64,000 nucleotides of DNA, from positions 10,788,001-10,852,000 of the forward strand of contig NC_088312.1 of the NCBI RefSeq assembly GCF_910592395.1, written 5' to 3'. The notes beneath the pieces are model-generated. The model ran no database searches. It worked only from the letters and a program-made list of their open reading frames with translations, and had not been told where the DNA came from. The position numbers were made by a program, and so were the translations under genes. This document shows, in pieces, positions 13,501 to 28,140 of the stretch (within the stretch, counting starts at the first letter, position 1; each line of letters opens with the position of its first letter). Source of the DNA: Lineus longissimus (lineage: Eukaryota > Nemertea > Pilidiophora > Heteronemertea > Lineidae).

Positions 13501-14681
13501 CCAATTCAGAGAGAGCGCCAACATTTGTATGCACTTTTCCGTGATTGTAGTGCATTTGTTGTAAAAAATCGATGCTTGAAAAGGTCCTTAGACTGACAGG
13601 GCGTATTACAATAACGCTGCCAGTGCTGGTTTCCAAGTGAATTACAACATGTTAACATAAACCGCTAATGTACGCATATAGATGCATATACGCACATGTA
13701 CTGTATATATCATTCAACAAAATTGATTCCTTGAACTTCGCCCAAAAGTATATAACAATGCTCTGTATACACTTTTATGTTTGATGACTGCAGTTCCTCT
13801 CAGCGACTGCATGAATTTTTTTATAGTTATGCACATCATTGTTAGGTTGAATAAAACATTTTACGTACTGTTGTTGAATTGTTAGGGTCTCAGCCTCGAA
13901 AATCCCAGCCGCCGAATCAAACCATCCTTCGGAGAGGCTGACCTCCTTATGACCCCAAGCGCCATTAGGGATCGGCACGCCCCAGCCTTGGGCGTTCGAA
14001 TTCATGACGCCGTCGTAGCATGCCGATCCACCGTCGTTGTGCTGATATTCACCGTCGATAAGTCGGCATGCCGTATAGAAGAAGTGAAGCAGAATGTCGG
14101 TCCCCCTGGAAAAAGTTTCCGGCCTTATTGTAATCTTACGGATTACGGCAGTGATTCTATAGAGGCTTTGACCTTCAATAGTACAGATATTAATGCGCGT
14201 AACATCTTTCCGACATTCTATCCGAGCACATTTCAAACTTCTACAGCCGTGGCCAAGTCACGCACGGTCCTAGAATCTGCAATGAGGGACCATCGATCAT
14301 TTGAGGGAAATTTTAAGTAATCGCAGACCTGTAGTATCACCCATACAAATGACATGTTTTCGGATGTCGATGGCGTTTTGTGCACCTCAAGCTTTATAAA
14401 GCAAACTCCATTCTAAAAATAATAAGGTCATAGTGCGCAGGGAAAATTCGACTAAAATTTGGATGGTCTTCGAACTTTGTCACATTCACTACGCCTAATT
14501 GGTAAACATACTCGACAAGAATACGCAAACATCTTCAAAAATATTCAATTGCTCGTCAAATGTGCATCGATTTTCAAATCATTTCGATTATAAGTGACAG
14601 GTGCTGTGTTGAGGTGCGTCAAGTTGTTTACAAGTGTTGTAAAATGCACTACAGACCATAAAAGTATTTTCATGGACCTTC
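10584..14681. other. Intergenic region between the two mesothelin-like genes
   Basis: I see no convincing exon chain. Contents include a short (TCG)n run at about 12826-12848, a tRNA-like B-box at about 13344-13356, and a CRE-like TGACGTCA at about 11058. A minus-strand open frame at 13775-14236 matches nothing I recognise. The promoter of the second mesothelin-like gene should lie near the right end. Confidence 0.5.
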
Positions 14682-17600
14682 ATGGATAAGTCCTTGGTAT
14701 TTTGCCGGGTATTTTGTGTCTTTGTTCCTCTAGCACTGTTGGTGGGAAGCGGAGGTATAAGAAGTCACCGCATCAGCGAGATACATCCTAAATGAAAATA
14801 AGTTTTCACTCAGAAACCTAATTTCTGCGTTTTTTTCTCAGAAAATTGAAAGCAATCAGTCAAATCTCACCGGTTTTTCGCCTTTTCGGAAGAATCGTTT
14901 ATGTTTATCGAGACCAATATTTGATTAAAATATAAGAGCTGAAGCCAAGCATAGTTTTCCCCCGGGCGCTGCCCGCAGTGAGTTAATGCCAGAGTGGAAT
15001 CAGACCCTCAGTCATATTGAGCAGAACTGTTCTCGATGAGCCAGTGAACTGATTTTCACTCTTCTCTCCTTGTAGTCATCCTTGCAGTTCTCAATTTGGT
15101 CGTCCAGGCGGAAGGTAAGTTATGCGTATATAAATACCATGATATCTGACTTAAACTTTAAAGTTTCCTTTCAAACACTTACATGTTGACATCATGTTTA
15201 CATTTGCAATATAAGACTTGGCAGCCTTATCACACAATAAAACCAACCCACAATGAGCTTCCATCAATTGCAGCCTTGTTGCCGATCCATGCACTTTGCT
15301 ATCAGAAATTCGTCCATATCCTTGTTGATAGTATTCTTCTTGTTACACTGTCAGAATCACATCAGCATGTATTCATCACTTTTATCATTTATGCAGGAAA
15401 AAACGGAACAGAACTAGAAAAGAAACGTAAGTCGTTGTGTCCTGCACAGTAAAATACGAAAAAAATAATTCGAAATTTTCGTCGATAATTCAAATGATAG
15501 TACCACGAATCAAAATACTACGCTCTCCTGTTCTCTCATGTAGAATAAATATCTAGGCACCTGTCAGAATAAATTTTAAAAAGTCACTTTCTTCTTTTTG
15601 TTAAATCTGCTTTTTTCTTCATATTGAATTCGTGCACAAGAATGAAATGTTGTTTCAAAGGGCAAAACACGTCCGAAAGCACATAGCTAAAGCTTATCAG
15701 AAAGGTTCTCGAATACGTTTTGTCCGACTTAACAACATAAAACTATCATACGTTTTGTCCAACTCAACAACATAAAACTATCAAAAAACAATTCATACAA
15801 TTTTTAAATTGCAATTTCAGGCGGCAGATCCAGGTCGTATGCTAATAGTAAGTATACATGAAGATGCAACAATGCCCACTGCACTGATATTTAATAAAAT
15901 ACAATTGTTCACAGTGAGTAGACTTCTTAAAGAGTAAAATCGTTCTAGCTTGATAATTTAATACTAAACAACCTTTTTGTCTACGAGTGTTACAGTATAA
16001 GCGGTCCACGACAACCGACGTACACTTTCGTGCACACTGAGAAATCAACAACAATAATCGTGGTTTTCTTCTTATAGTCCTCTGCGACCCCGTAAAACTC
16101 AAGACCAAAATTGATGGGTAAGTAGTACTATATTCTGTCTCAAAGGTTTTAAAGGGACAATATAGGCAGCAGCTAGGCTGGCAAGATAAAGATACACAAA
16201 GTCGCCAATAGGGGTCTCTCACTTCTCACAGTACGTCGAAATTATTCACGCTTGTACGAGGAATATATTTAGTGCTGAGTCTGACATGACCAAGGGTCCT
16301 TATTGTGTATACTAGTCACTTGAAGATGGCCAAATAAGCCACTCTGCCCCTGCCTATACATGCTTCCCGAAATTGGTGGCTTGCATTGGAACTAACTTCC
16401 CCCCCTTGTCCGTCATCAAAGGCATTCAAGTGTGTTGGTCAACCATGACTATCTCCTTTGTCCCTCCACCATAAGGCCTTGTTTCCCCTTATGACATCAC
16501 TATTTCGGACACCCAGCGCCCCATTTCTGGAAAGGTGTATAGTCCCCCTTTAATAGGACTTTAACTAAAGGAAATGGCCAAAGACAGATTTGACCATCTA
16601 AAAGAGTGCGTATGTCAATATCTTTACAAGACTTTGAGATGTAAAGCCTTGGTTCAAAAGGCCTGCAAAGAATATTTTTACCAAGGCCAATTATAAGAAT
16701 TGATGTGGGTAAATAAAAAACCAAGGCAACGATCTTAAAAGTCATTCAGTACTTTTTCAATGAATGACTACAAGATAGGATCAGGCTGATTATATACTCC
16801 GTGAACATTTATGAGAATTGAACCATACAGTGTACATGTAGAATGCAGGTGAATCATCAACTCGACCCATGATGATTAAAAGACTTGAAGAATTAGCTCA
16901 GCTTTTTAAATTAGATTTCAGGTTGTTCATATTCGTTTTAATTACAGGGGCGGTGGGAAAGGAAATAAAAACAGCACGAATAAGGGAAAAGGCAAAGCCT
17001 TCGGTCGACGTAAGGGATCGAAAACTGACGTTCTGAAAAGGTAAGTTAACGTCCAAATAATAGATGCATGTACACGGATAGGTCACAAAATAGGTAAAAA
17101 AGGTTTCGAGTAATGGATTTAAAGTGATGTGGATGTGATGCGGGGTGATTACGATGAAATGCCATGGAGAGATTTCCAAAAAATGTGTAAAACATTAAGC
17201 GTTGATTCATCTGCGAGAAATGTACAGTTCATTAAGTTGAACATTAATCGAAGGATTTTCAAATTAAAAATTTGTTAGCTTCTCACATGGCTCTTCCGGA
17301 ATTGGCCAATACAATGCGACTGATCGAGTAAGACACAGTGGGTTTGTTACCTTCGACCTTGTGGCCATGTAGGAAGCTGTTATGAACATAGTATGTTCGT
17401 CTTCGAAAATGAGTGGAACTATTCATGCATGAGCCTTTGCCGAAAGATTTTTCAAATTTGTCTTCTGTTTGTCAGGGTGCTTTCGGAGTGGGACAAGATG
17501 ACTGCTGCTGATAAGAAGACGGTAGCAGATGCCATCAACGCTACGACTCTCAAGGACATTCCGACAGCCACATTGGTGAAGATTCCAGTACTGTGTCTTG

Positions 17601-20600
17601 ACCGGTTAACGGTATGTACGGGCGGGTAGTTCGTATGTTCCCGTACCTTCAAGCTGATTACACCTCAATGTATCCGCTAAAAATATTTATTTCTTTATTA
17701 ACAGCTGACTGGTATAACCGACGCCCAGGTGGTTGAGATTGCAAAGACTGAAACCTCGCTATTTACAGCGAAGGACGGTGCCGAGCTTGTTGCCGACAAG
17801 GCCGCTTTGCTGACGAAGGCGTTGGCAGACAAGGTATGGTGCTAGGCTGTGACTCAGGTTCCTATACCATTTCCTTTTTCTTCAAGGTTTCGAGTCTTCA
17901 CAGAAGGTGAATTTGTCATCACTTTAGCGTAAATGATATGGACTGGTGCCGAACTGTATGGTTTGTGTGCAGACCTGATGTATAAATCATTGCTAAGCCA
18001 ATTTGTCTGATGGGAGATTTTGAAACCAGTGTGATACCGATAGATGTTGTCATCCAAACTTCTAACTTTTGATGCAGACTTTGGCCCCAGAATACAAGAG
18101 CACGTTGGGGGAGGCGATAGGCTCCGTGGAACTCAAGAAGAAGATAGCCGAACTAGACTGTTCATATCTAACAGCAGCACTCCTAGATGAGAATATTCTC
18201 AAAGCAGACATAACGGAATTGTAAGTAGTTGTACATGTGGGCAGCTTGTGGCCACCCCTGGTCGCTCGAGATGAACAGCCGTCGTTTCGCCCCCAGTTAC
18301 TTCGTTGTTCAACCGGCTGTTGCAAAGCAGGGTTATTTGGCATTCATCATTATGCCTTGTGAGATAGAATAGTAGATAATCCTACTATCAAACGCCTCAA
18401 ACTTAAGGGTTGGCATCAGTGTTACTACATGTACGATAGCTTGGTGTAAACGAGAGCAAATGAAAGAGACATGTCCATCAAATGCCGATCATAAAGCGGC
18501 TTTCTGACATTATTTTGTCTAACTAATAATATATATTTGTCGACTGCATGCAAGGGTATGCTGTTCATCGAAATGTTGGTATATTTGAGCCTCCGGCTGG
18601 TCTACTCTTTAACGAATCAATGAATTGTGTATAAATGCCTTATCCTTTCTCAAACTAGCGATACCAAATTCTCCGAAAAAAAGTGCAAGTGGACCTCCAA
18701 AAGAAATATTGAAGAGACCATAGAGATTCGCATCAAGCAGGCAGCGCTCACGAAGGATAACATCGAAGATTGCGCCACCTTTTTGGCCCCCTTCTTGAAC
18801 AAGCTGAAACTTGGTGAGTGCAAGAAGTTATTCGACAAAGAGAAGCTGAAGGTGAGTAACGAACCATTTTATTGCTGCCGAAAGTCTTAAATGAAAACCT
18901 ACCAGAAGTTGATCTGATCTCTCATATGAACGAGTTGCATCTCATAATTTTTCTAGCTGCGAGTGAAATCTGTTGCAGTATGTTCCTTATCCGCTCATAC
19001 TCAATGTGATTCACAAGTCAAAAGCACCGAGACTTAAAACAATGAGATTAATTAAGAAAAATCAAGCTTTGGAGGTATGTTATTTACCTGTTGCCCTTCT
19101 AAATGTACGTTGCTGCTTGTGGAACGTTTCGCTATCATTTCCTGTTGGTTTCTTCATAAACCAGGCAGCTCAAGCGACCTTCCTCGACAAGATCAAAGGA
19201 GTTGAATTCGGCAAGAGGAGCAGATGCGCGGCTCACATCATGAAATACATCGCCGCACGTAGCTGGTTCGATGAAACCAAGTTCAAAACGTAAGAATCCG
19301 TTTTTTTCTGCAGTATAGGTATATGACAATCAAGGCCGAGTTCCGAAAGCCATTCCTACTGGAAGAGGGGCATTAAAGCTAGATTGGATTCAGTACGGGA
19401 TATGATCGCTAGCTGTAAGAGTATGGGTATGTGGAGAACGCCTGTACCGTCGGAGAAGAGAACTTACATCGTAGGCGTCTTCGAAGCCACTACGACCTCA
19501 AAGGCCACAGATGCTGTGGTCAAAAAAGTTTTCTTGGAGACACTTATGTTGACCTAGCGCTACTTCTTAAAGGACCGGTGTATAATCACCACAATTCATC
19601 GGATATTTTCTCTCTCGATATTTTCAGCCTTGGTTCTCTCCTAAGGTACTACCCCGTTTCCGAACTAAAGACGAAGGATTGCCAAAAGTATCCGATTTAC
19701 GAGGGTCTGCCGTATGGCAACGCGTTCGTAAGTTGAAGCCATTCATCAAGCTCGCCTAAAATTCGTCGGAGACCGCAACCATTCCTTTGCAACTTTACAT
19801 TGAAAGTCATTAATGACCATCTCGGCGTAACTAGACCCTTACCCTGCCCTTTCCAGAATCACCTCAGACTGCAATATAGCTGATTACTTCCATGACACCA
19901 AGCTCAAACAAACCCGTCCTAACTTGGTCCATAAATATAGCAATATCTTTGGGAAACATACTCAGTTCTCTTTGCAGGTTAATTGAATCCATGAAGTGGC
20001 TGGATGATCCCTCGTTCAAATATTAAGCTTCAATTACAAAGTAATCTTCAATATCATATTTTCTATCTTAATTCAGAAAAAGGCAAGCTTCGTGTGCGCT
20101 GCTAAGGACCCAATTGCGAAAATCTTCAATATCATATTTTCCTATCGCAATTCCAGAAAAAGGCAAGCTTCGAGTGCGCTGCTAAGGACCCCATTGCGAA
20201 AATTCCCTGGGCAAGTCTGGCAGACACGACGAAACTCAAGACAGAAGTCAAAGGTTATATTCTAACTGTTCAGACAGCAGAATTGGCAAAGGTACCGGTA
20301 AATAACCAGGCCGCTACTATCTGTCATGCCGATGTTGTGTCGCTTTACCGAGATTTGTTACCATATGGTGGATATGGACAGGTAAGTTTTCTCGAAGTCT
20401 TAGACGTTTAGTTCTTTTTGACTGCATTCGTGAAAACCAATGAAGGAGCTCGTTATTCTAATGTAGCCTATTACGCTCATCGTTAACCCAGCATCATTCC
20501 GCCTAATTTTTCAGTATTTCGTTTTCAGAGAATGCTACTTGCAAAGGCTTGCAAGCTGGGCAGCTACGGCGACGTTACCAAGTTCAAAAAAGCCGATTGC

Positions 20601-23600
20601 ATTGACCCGAAGAAAATCGAAGAATTAGTTGCAATTTACAAACGTTCAAGCTTCGAGGTGGAAACTGTTGTAAAATCAGAGAAGGTAGGGGAGAAAAAGC
20701 TGAGGGTAACACCTTTATGAGACAGATAACGAAACTGTCCTCGTAAACAATGTCATACTGGTGCCCATTGATGTTGGGGTTATGACTGCGTACTCCTCCC
20801 ACACGTGTTTCAATTTTTTCGCCAATCCGCTGTAATCTATACGAAATGCTTTCTAGTTTTTCCAATCGTGAATCAGACGAAAGTCTGCATGAAATGGAAG
20901 TCGACGATGATTCTGTTATCGAGTATATTGCTAATAGATTGTTAATAATCATTTGTGATGCAGTATCCTTGCTTTTAAAACATTTTCCAGCTGGACGCTG
21001 ATGCCGACTGTGTAATGGCGTTCCTGAAAAACAAAGATTTGGTTTCCCTGGTCAGGAAAAATGACATCAGCAAGGCCGTCGCCGATAAACTGGTACCGGA
21101 GGCCAGCACGATGACCATCTCAAAGCTAACGGTATGCATATGCGTTTCCGTCGAAATCTCTCTGTATGGTGGGGGACAGTGTATTTTTAAAGTTCGACTG
21201 GCAACTGTGAAGCTCGCTTTTTTTTTTCTAATTGAAATACGGCAGAGCGGAAATGATGTCTTAGTCACGTAGGCCTATATATTGGTAAGATTTGAATTCT
21301 TTTTCGGGTGAACAATCGCGTATATCGGGCGAGTATGCTAATGCCGCAGTCATTCTTCGTCGCGCGACCATCTGCGTCTGCGTTCTGTTTTGTTAATTTC
21401 CGCGCTACTTAATATGTAAGTATTACGCACTGGCGCAGGCATTCTTCAATATAAAAAGGCTGATGCAGATGACTGCACGTCGGAATATGAATGAATTTGG
21501 CTCCCGTCGGCAAAGAAAAAGCAGTGGGCCGGACGCACCTCACGGATGCAAAAATGTGTGCATCACTATTAGTTAGCTTGATTTCTGCTATGTATTCGTA
21601 TATCGTCGACTGTTACAAGTTTCGGTGCCGTTTGCTTGTCTGGAAGGTTTTCAACTGATGCATTTTGTTTTTCTTCAGGCCAAGTGGATATTTGACGCAA
21701 TTACCAAGACGACTGCGATTGACCAATGGACAGGTGATGACCTGGGGTACGTAATATATGATGACAAAACGGAATCGTATTTAAAAGGCCTCATTAAGTA
21801 CAAGTATGAAGAGAGGAGATTATGTGGCCAAGATCGTTATTGCCATCAAGATATTCGGTGATTTTACCAGTCCCCATGCATGATGACTCAGCACAACCTT
21901 TCAATTCTCGTACAGTAGGAAATGCGTGGCATTGAGAGTATAATTTCATGTAAGAGAATATCGTTACACACACCACACAAACATGTAGCTTTACAAATTG
22001 GTCGCATATCGCTTTTATTAACTTGATGTTGATGTGTACATGTATCTCGCAGGGCTTAAATTATCTCTTTCGGTCTTTAGAATTCGAACATATCTTAAGT
22101 TATGAGCAACGCCTATAAAGATAAATTCTTTTTTCATTTGTAGGAAATATGCCCCGCTTGTTGCAGCGGGCTTGTCGACAGGAGACTACGGCAAGCTGAA
22201 GGTGTCAGGCGCAACCACTTGGTCCAAACTCTGTTCTCCACGCGTTGCTGCAATGCTACCGGAAAGTACAGTAAGTAGTATGCTGCATATCTGCTGGTCT
22301 CCCCTATCAATACTGCCAACCTAAGAAAAGTATACATATCTGCAGGAGTTCAGGACGGCCATGTAGAATTAGCGGAATGAGCGGAATGAGCGGAATGAGT
22401 GGAATGAGCGGAATAAGCGGAATGAGCGGATTTTGGGCTTCAATCACCTGGAAAAGCCAGTATTTGTTGTGATGATCGTCGCCATGCCTGAACTCTGAAA
22501 ACGAAAGGAGGTACGGTATTACAGCGCTGCGCACGGCTACCGACTGAACTAAACTGTCCCTACAGACCAGTTTTCATGCCCTCATTGCAAGTCGTGGCTT
22601 AACGACAGTAAAAAGCGATTTTCAAATTATCTTTGTGGCGTATCGAACAAATTAAAACTTAATGAATTCATTAAGTTCCATTTTGTATGAAATTAAATCA
22701 TATTTTGTACAGAATCCGCTAATTCCGCTAATTCTACATGGCCGTTCAGGACACCCTCTATTAGTGAGTTAGACGTGTGATAAAGAGAACAATGAGTTAT
22801 GAAAAGGAGGCTAGCGCCCCTTAACGACACAGCTTTCGGACATAATCGGTTTCTGCTACAAAGAAAATTCATTCAGTAGTTGCTGCACTCGCAGTGGACG
22901 AAGGTCGATTTTCCTCAAAACGAAGAAGCAAAGCCGTCCCGTATCTCACATTCATTTATGTGATACGCTCTGCGTAGTCTTGCGCCCTTTACTAGTTTTT
23001 TGTGTATTTCTATTGTGTCGTCATTTCCCCCGTGGAGGTAAGCCCGTACCTTTCGTCGGTAAACCTCTATCAAAAGCATGTTCATTATGCATCTGACATC
23101 GAAATTGGATTGACTATCTTATGCACAGCTTTCCCATCTCCCACTCTTCAGAGAAAACTTATTGTAGACCAAATTCTGGACTCACTACGAGTAGAGAATG
23201 AGACGCACCCTGTATCTGTACTTACCGACGATGACGTGGAGGCATATTCCGGATGCCTTGGAGATTTACCGTAAGTCTACAAGAAAGACATAGTTTGTAA
23301 AATGTACCTCAAAGTTCACTGTAACTTACCACATTTCATTAATTGGATGCCAAAGAATAACGAAAACGAAACGTATTCGCATCAATCAGCTCCAGGTACC
23401 GATCACAAAAAAACACATTGAAGACTGTGCCTTGGAGATTTACCGTAAGTCTACAAGAAAGTCATAGTTTGTAAAATGTACCTCAAAGTTCACTGTAACT
23501 TACCACATTTCATCAATTGGATGCCAAAGAATAACGAAAATGAAACGTATTCGCATCAATCAGCTCCAGGTACCGATCACAAAAAAACACATTGAAGACT

Positions 23601-26600
23601 GTGCCTTGGAGATTTACCGTAAGTCTACAAGAAAGTCATAGTTTGTAAAATGTACCTCAAAGTTCACTGTAACTTACCACATTTCATCAATTGGATGCCA
23701 AAGAATAACGAAAATGAAACGTATTCGCATCAATCAGCTCCAGGTACCGATCACAAAAAAACACATTGAAGACTGTGTGCCACCTTTGTCTGATGTGAAG
23801 TGGTTTGCTGGATGCTCTTCACTCGGCTACAAAGATGACACACTTTCTCTTTCATTCAAAGGCCTATACCGTTAGTGTTCATTGTATTTTTGTGGCTCAT
23901 GTATATAAATAGATTGAAATAAACACACCCACACGTATTGATGCAGCACGAAAATTCCCTGAAACTTTTTTGTTATATACATGACTGTAGTTTTGTGTTG
24001 TCAGTCTACACTATGAAAATGTTGAAATTCATGTTCAGTACGTTTTAAAACAATTGAACATTTTAAATTCAAGTTCAGTTTTCAATTGTTTTTAACGAGA
24101 ATCGAACAGACCTTTAAGGATACTTACTTGTCTGACTTGTGTGAAAAACTTACATGTAAAATATGTTACATTTTTATGCTTCTACATGTAGCCAAGACGA
24201 TATTGAAAGTGCTTCAAAGGACGTCCAAAAGGCTTTCTGTGAAGTTAATGGAGCAGCTTTGGCCAAAACATGCCTATTTGGGAATAAGGCAAAGAGAGCC
24301 AGCAATGTCAAAATGTGTACAGCTGCTATTAAGGTAAGACAGTCAGAAAAAGTATTGCTCTCAGCTACATATGGCCGACATTTGGTAAAATTGATTTTAA
24401 ATCTTGGGAGGTATTAAAGTTATATAATCCTTCTGATTCATCACGTACATACGGCCCTTGGTCATTACTTGCATCAATATTTTATTGAAGACTAGACAAG
24501 AAGCACATGAAAATGAGTAGGCCGATAAGTGACGTAATATGTATACGGAAAGACTGTACTTGGGAAGGAGGGTGAGGGAGTGAGGAATGAGAGGGACACT
24601 CTCAAGTTAGACAAACCTCAATAATTTTCCTCTAATTCTCTCCCACTCATGTGTTTGAATTTCAAAATCTCTCGTATTGGTCAAAGATGACTACGATTGT
24701 TAAAAACAATGGGAATTTTTTATTTTTTATTTATTTGTACGATTGCCTGATTATTCATGATCGTTAGAGAAACTAAATGTTTTTTTTTCAAGGGCGGTGC
24801 AGCATGGACAGCAGATGGCATAGCCAGCATGGGCGACTTTGCCTGCGATCTCCCAAAAGCGGACGTTGAGGCGATGGATGACGCTGAGTTCACGACAGCC
24901 GTGGAAAGCTTCGGGAACTGTCGGCTGTTGTCGAAGACCACGAGAGATGCCATCTTAACCAAGGCGAAGGGAGCAAAAGTTTTTGGGTTAATATCATGCT
25001 TCATTAGTTGATATAATGTGGCTCATAGCAACGACTAGACTGTGCTTTATATGCCCTTATCAATAAACTATGCATGGCTGGTTGGTGGCTTGGCAATAAT
25101 AGTGACCAAATGTCTGCAGTCGTACGGTTAATTTACAATTTACGCCATATCTTAATAGCATTCCGCGAAGTTACTATTTATAGCTCACAAGGTCATTTGC
25201 ATAAGATATTGATGACGTTTTAGTTACGTGACAGTCGGACATAGACACTTTGAGCTTATTTCAAAGTCAATTATCTTTGACCCTGCATTGTTTTTAGCAT
25301 GAATGATACCATAGAGTCAGAGAGAAATATTCTAAACAATTATGTAGTATTTCCAACACTCGGACATGTGCCAGATTGAATCTAACTGCCCTAGTTAGAA
25401 AGACTGAATCCATTACGAAACCGCATGTTTGTCCGACATTGCCTGTAATTGAGCGATGGGGAAATAGAGGGCAGCAGCTGCAGTGACGTCATCTTCGCGG
25501 GATGCTATTATCTTTTAAAGGTGTTTAGAAACAGTTGTCATCATCCTTTGACTATTCTGCTTTGTCTGGCTTAAACTGCATATTTCTAGTCAGACAGGAC
25601 TGAAATCGTCAGGAAACCATATTCTCCCATCATTCGAAATCTGGTCTAAAGCTGATACAATGTACAAACTACTCTTGATGTATACAAATGCACTACTATA
25701 GACATGCCCATTTAAAATTCGCTTTCAGCACCCCGGATACATGGACGTCACAGACGATAACTTCATTAGGCAATAACTTCGTCTACCTCCCTAAGGCTGA
25801 TCTTGATAAAATAGGAGACTGGGTAAGATCAAACACACTCTTTGATTCTATCCGCCGGCATTCTGGTTGGTTGTGCATTACATCGTTCATGAAGGAGGTA
25901 CATTTCCATTGCACATTTGCATGGTGGGAAAAGATTCCATAACACCGGGGGTTTATATGATAATCAGTTTTTTTTCTAAACATACACATGTACCAGTAGC
26001 GCTGACAGGAACGGACTGTAATATTTTAATAATTCATTGAATTGAGAGTTTGAATGTCTGAATCAAAGATTGTTTTTAGGAAATGTGTATATTTGCGTAA
26101 TACCCCCTGCACTTGATGATTTGTTTCTCTCCCATATTCTGAACATTCATGTTGGCCGTGTTGGCATATCATCATTAGTAAAAATCACTTTTTTTATCGA
26201 ATTTCAGCTTACAATAGCCGTTGGAATCCGTGCAATTTCCGAAGGGTCCTCAACCGGTTACTTTAAGTCAATGGAAACGTGCCTTGAGAAATTGAAGGGT
26301 GCGACTGCAGTAGATGATCTAAAGAAAGCAAAGGCGGTTATATTTAGTGTAATTTTGGAAAAGATCCGCGCGCCAACAGTGTCCATACCGATCGGGCGTC
26401 GACGAAAGCGAGCAGGTGCGACAACAGCAGGTGAGAACACACGTCCAAAAAAACAACCTCTATATTTGGGCTCAACCAGAGGGCTCTGGTGGCTCTTTGT
26501 ACCACTCATGGATAATAAGTTGGTGAAGACAGAATAAGTCCCCAAGCTCAAAGAATGAAGGCATGAGAGAGAAATAAAACAACGCTCTAAGATTAGGAAA

Positions 26601-28086
26601 TCGTTCGGTTGGATTGTTTTAAATTTTTATCTTCAACGTGTGAAGGCGTTGTTTGCTTCTCGTTTGTAATTTTGGATCATATAAATGAGGGCATGCTAAT
26701 CAGGGATGAATTATAAGACAACAACCATTGGAGTAACTACTTATTGTTGTGGTCACAATAAAAACTTATCAAATTTGTTTCGAATTTTCTCCAGTCACAA
26801 CGTTCACCTGTCAACAACTTGATTTGATGCCGGCCTCCTCGCTCACTGGTATTACCGTTGATGAAATCAAAGCTATACCAGCAGCCGAGTTCAAGACATG
26901 TTACAGCAAGCTCGGAGTACCGGTTTGGAATAAGACTAAATGTGATGAGCTGTACAAGAGAATTAAAACGGTACGATTATTTTCAAAAACCAACGTCTGG
27001 TGGGTAAGATTAAATTAGACAAAGTCACCGATAGGTGGTTCTACCATATCGTTAGCCTCATAGCATAATTGCCTAACTCATATTAATTTTGAAGGTTTTG
27101 AGAAAAATTAAAGAACCGTTTTTTTAGACAACGCTTAGGAAATTTTTATTCGAACTTTAACAAAAACTTATAGCAGATGTCACAACATTTTTAAAACCAT
27201 TAAATAAGTAAACAATGCTTGAATAACACATAAAAGTGACATAGACATAAAATTTTCACATTTTGGCCAAAATATGACTTAGGCAATTATGCTATGAGGC
27301 TAACGATATCAAAAAATGCGGTAGTAATCACGCTTGCTCAAGGAATATCTTTGTTCTCGAAAAAGATTCCCCTGATCTTCTGAGTGAGGCACACGCGCAC
27401 AACGAAAGCGCAAACAACTCAATGGGACATGCCTCTATTCTTGCGGTTTTTTCCCAAGTCATTCTCGAAAAAGAATCTGCATTATCACGCCCGTATGCTG
27501 AATATAATTTAAGCGTGCATTCTTTTACTTTTTGTGCAGGATGTAGCTAACGGGAATATGTGCACCACTACCGTACAAATCTTACAGGACACAAAGAACA
27601 TCCTCCTTTGTATGCCAGTCGCTGACATCGACTGCCAACTATTCGATACGGATGCAAAAACCAAGGCTTTTGGGGACCTCAGTGGCTGGACCTTTGCTCA
27701 GGTATACAATACATTCATTAAGCTACTCTTCACCCAAATGTCATTATTTCCTTATTTCTGTTGGATTACAACTTATCATTATTATCACAACCTTTGGCGA
27801 TTGGAAAGTAAATAAGACTCAAATAAAAGTGAAAATATACGGATTCTCTTCAGTGATGCCATGGTAATTTTTGCTTTTTATTGCCCTCTTTAGCTGACCA
27901 CACTCGGGACACGCTACAAGAAAGCAACGGGTGTGAAATATAAACCGGTCGACTTCACCGACACCACCATTAAAGCGCTTGGGCGAATCCTTTGTGGGCT
28001 GCCCGCCAACGACCTCACAACCATCAATCCAGCAAATTTCAAGTAAGTACCATAAGGTGGCCAATGTAAGCTTAAATAGTAAAAGA

Positions 28087-28140
<54 letters not shown>

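Noticed and set aside
13775-14236. 153-codon minus-strand open frame containing DGGSACYDG and NAQGWGVPIP
   Set aside because: I could match it to no family. It has no flanking exons, and the opposite strand is open over much of the same stretch. Kept only as a possible unrecognised exon.
16250-16560. Possible dispersed repeat in an intron
   Set aside because: C-rich phrases look repeat-like, but no ends, inverted repeats or second copy are visible in the window.
23356-23444. Real coding exon within the 174-bp triplication
   Set aside because: Inclusion breaks the frame with the next exon, and the paralogue joins the equivalent exons directly.
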